The notes under the pieces: generated by a model
Seen by the model: only the letters and a program-made list of their open reading frames with translations
Told to the model about the DNA's origin: nothing
Databases searched by the model: none
Shown here: in pieces, positions 4,476 through 5,179 of the stretch
Numbering within the stretch: the first letter of the stretch is position 1
Layout of the letters: each line of letters opens with the position of its first letter
Source: Rhodospirillales bacterium
GTDB taxonomy: Bacteria > Pseudomonadota > Alphaproteobacteria > UBA9219
Assembly: GCA_015654915.1 (NCBI GenBank)
Contig: JAATFY010000163.1
Location: 1 to 5,179, forward strand
Direction: 5' to 3'
Length of the DNA: 5,179 nucleotides
Program-made: the position numbers and the translations under genes

Positions 4476-4691
4476 CGTCGAGCGCTTGCGTTTGCTGATC
4501 GGGGCGCATGCGATCATCGAGACGACGTCGCCAACCTTGCGGCTATTCTTTTCGTCGTAAGCCGCATGCTTCTTCGATTTGCGGATATATTTCTTGTAAA
4601 TCGGATGCATGATGCGGCGTTCGACCAAGACCGTGATGGTCTTGTCGCCTTTGTCACTTACAACCGTTCCCTGCAATACACGACGTGGCAT
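4467..4691 (-). CDS. rpsQ: 30S ribosomal protein S17
   Basis: S17 is a primary 16S rRNA-binding protein with an OB fold. Length is 74 residues, within or slightly below the usual 74-88. The N-terminus MPRRVLQGTVVSDKGDKTI (1-19) and ERRIMHPIYKKYIRKSKK (24-41) are canonical, as is KVGDVV (52-57). The C-terminal part is unusual: residues 58-74 read SMIACAPISKRKRSTLL, where the family normally has ECRPISKxKRW. The Glu, the first Arg and the Trp are therefore all replaced; the Ser codon TCG is one base from Trp TGG. Residues 41-46 read KHAAYD, where KYxAHD is usual. The start is 18 nt after the rpmC stop with GAGAGG upstream; the stop is TAA. GC is about 51% by hand count, lower than rplN. Confidence 0.95.
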   Translation of the reverse strand: MPRRVLQGTVVSDKGDKTITVLVERRIMHPIYKKYIRKSKKHAAYDEKNSRKVGDVVSMIACAPISKRKRSTLL

Positions 4692-4709
4692 TTTACCCTC
4701 TCATCATTC

Positions 4710-4970
4710 TCAAGCGGCCGACTTCTTGGCCGGTTTCGCGGATTTCTTGGCGACTGGCTGGCCGCCGTTTCTCTTGCGTTCGCCCAGAACCGTCTGGATC
4801 TTGGCAATTTCCATGCGCACATGCTGGACGCGCGCCGTATTGGCAAGCTGTCCGGTGGCGCGCTGGAAACGCAGGTTGAACTGCTCCTTGCGCAGATCGC
4901 CGAGGCGCGTTTCCAGTTCCTTGTCTGTCTTCAACCGCACATCGGCGGCTTTAACGGTATTCTTTGCCAT
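4710..4970 (-). CDS. rpmC: 50S ribosomal protein L29 with lysine/alanine-rich tail
   Basis: L29 sits at the polypeptide exit tunnel near the docking site for trigger factor and SRP. Its 86 residues exceed the usual 60-70. The helical-hairpin core is clear: DKELETRLGDLRKEQFNLRF (16-35), then the signature RATGQLANTARVQHVRMEIAKIQTVLGER (37-65). The remaining 21 residues form a basic, low-complexity tail with AKKSA at 74-78 and again at 81-85, separated by KP. It starts 12 nt after the rplP stop with AGGGAG as Shine-Dalgarno and ends in TGA, 18 nt before rpsQ. The tail is probably disordered and could bind rRNA or reach toward the tunnel exit; that role is inference. Confidence 0.96.
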   Translation of the reverse strand: MAKNTVKAADVRLKTDKELETRLGDLRKEQFNLRFQRATGQLANTARVQHVRMEIAKIQTVLGERKRNGGQPVAKKSAKPAKKSAA

Positions 4971-4982
4971 CTTCGGCTCCCT

Positions 4983-5179
4983 TTATGCCACTGTGCCGCG
5001 TTGAACGAACTTGGTCTTGCTCGGCAGTTTCGCGGCTGCCAGCTCAAACGCTTCTTTGGCTATGCTGCTCGGCACGCCGTCCATTTCGCACCTGATGAGC
5101 CCCGGATGCACGCGGCAGGCCCACTATTCCGTACCGCCCTTGCCGGCACCCCAGCGGGCCTCGGCCGGCTTCTTCGACC
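4983..5179 (-). CDS. rplP: 50S ribosomal protein L16, C-terminal part, interrupted by an in-frame TAG
   Basis: L16 binds 23S rRNA near the A-site tRNA elbow and is needed late in 50S assembly. The gene enters from the right edge. The visible frame reads SKKPAEARWGAGKGGTE, then TAG (5124-5126), then WACRVHPGLIRCEMDGVPSS and on to ELAAAKLPSKTKFVQRGTVA and TAA at 4983. It aligns without gaps to the last ~60 residues of E. coli L16 ([37 protein letters not shown]), with TAG at the tyrosine of EYW. Termination there would remove 46 residues. There is no frameshift, and conservation continues past the stop, so the damage is recent, tolerated by recoding or suppression, or a sequence error. The residue after the arginine that is hydroxylated in E. 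coli (Arg81) is Trp, not Met. It ends 12 nt before rpmC. Confidence 0.93.
5124..5126 (-). other. In-frame TAG codon at the conserved aromatic position of L16
   Basis: The plus strand reads cta here, flanked by ttc (Glu) and cca (Trp), so the minus-strand L16 frame reads GAA TAG TGG. The frame was checked by walking 47 codons up from the TAA at 4983-4985. The expected codon is TAT or TAC, one base different from TAG. Confidence 0.95.

Noticed and set aside
4435..4509. Longer start (ATG 4509) for the unknown gene
   Set aside because: It would overlap rpsQ by 43 nt and has no Shine-Dalgarno; the extra 25 residues are polar and derive from the conserved rpsQ end in another frame.

Overview
The window is a stretch of the conserved ribosomal-protein supercluster, read entirely from the minus strand (transcription runs from high to low coordinates). 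In transcription order it holds rplP (L16, C-terminal part), rpmC (L29), rpsQ (S17), an unrecognised small gene, rplN (L14), rplX (L24), rplE (L5), rpsN (S14), rpsH (S8), rplF (L6), rplR (L18), rpsE (S5), rpmD (L30) and the first 101 codons of rplO (L15). This is the end of the S10 operon followed by most of the spc operon. The plus strand carries no credible gene.

The protein sequences look alphaproteobacterial. L14 begins MIQM, S17 begins MPRRVLQGTVVS, L5 ends with a TTAKTDDEA-type segment, and S14 is the long 101-residue zinc-free form. GC content is mid-to-high 50s overall by eye. My hand counts give about 64% over most of rplN and about 51% over both rpsQ and the small gene beside it. 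I cannot name a genus. Several normally constant positions are changed (L5, S5, S17, L16), which suggests a divergent lineage or, at the right end, possible sequence error.

Layout: genes are packed with gaps of 1 to 18 nt or short overlaps, and nearly all start codons have a strong Shine-Dalgarno sequence at the normal distance. This fits one co-transcribed, translationally coupled unit. Two junctions break the pattern. First, between rpsQ and rplN there are 371 nt instead of a few tens, filled by an unrecognised 106-codon gene (4114-4434). This is the junction where E. coli separates its S10 and spc operons. Second, between rplF and rplR there are 93 nt holding a perfect 20-bp REP/dRS3-like palindrome flanked by TTCTAG direct repeats, plus a second hairpin.

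The most striking single observation is an in-frame TAG inside rplP (5124-5126), at the place of the conserved tyrosine of the E-Y-W motif, with intact L16 coding sequence on both sides. Sequence error is the simplest explanation. A real nonsense mutation with suppression, or TAG used as a sense codon, remain open. All 12 complete ribosomal genes whose stops are visible, plus rplP itself, end in TAA or TGA. The only other gene-level TAG ends the unknown small gene and is backed by a TGA two codons later.
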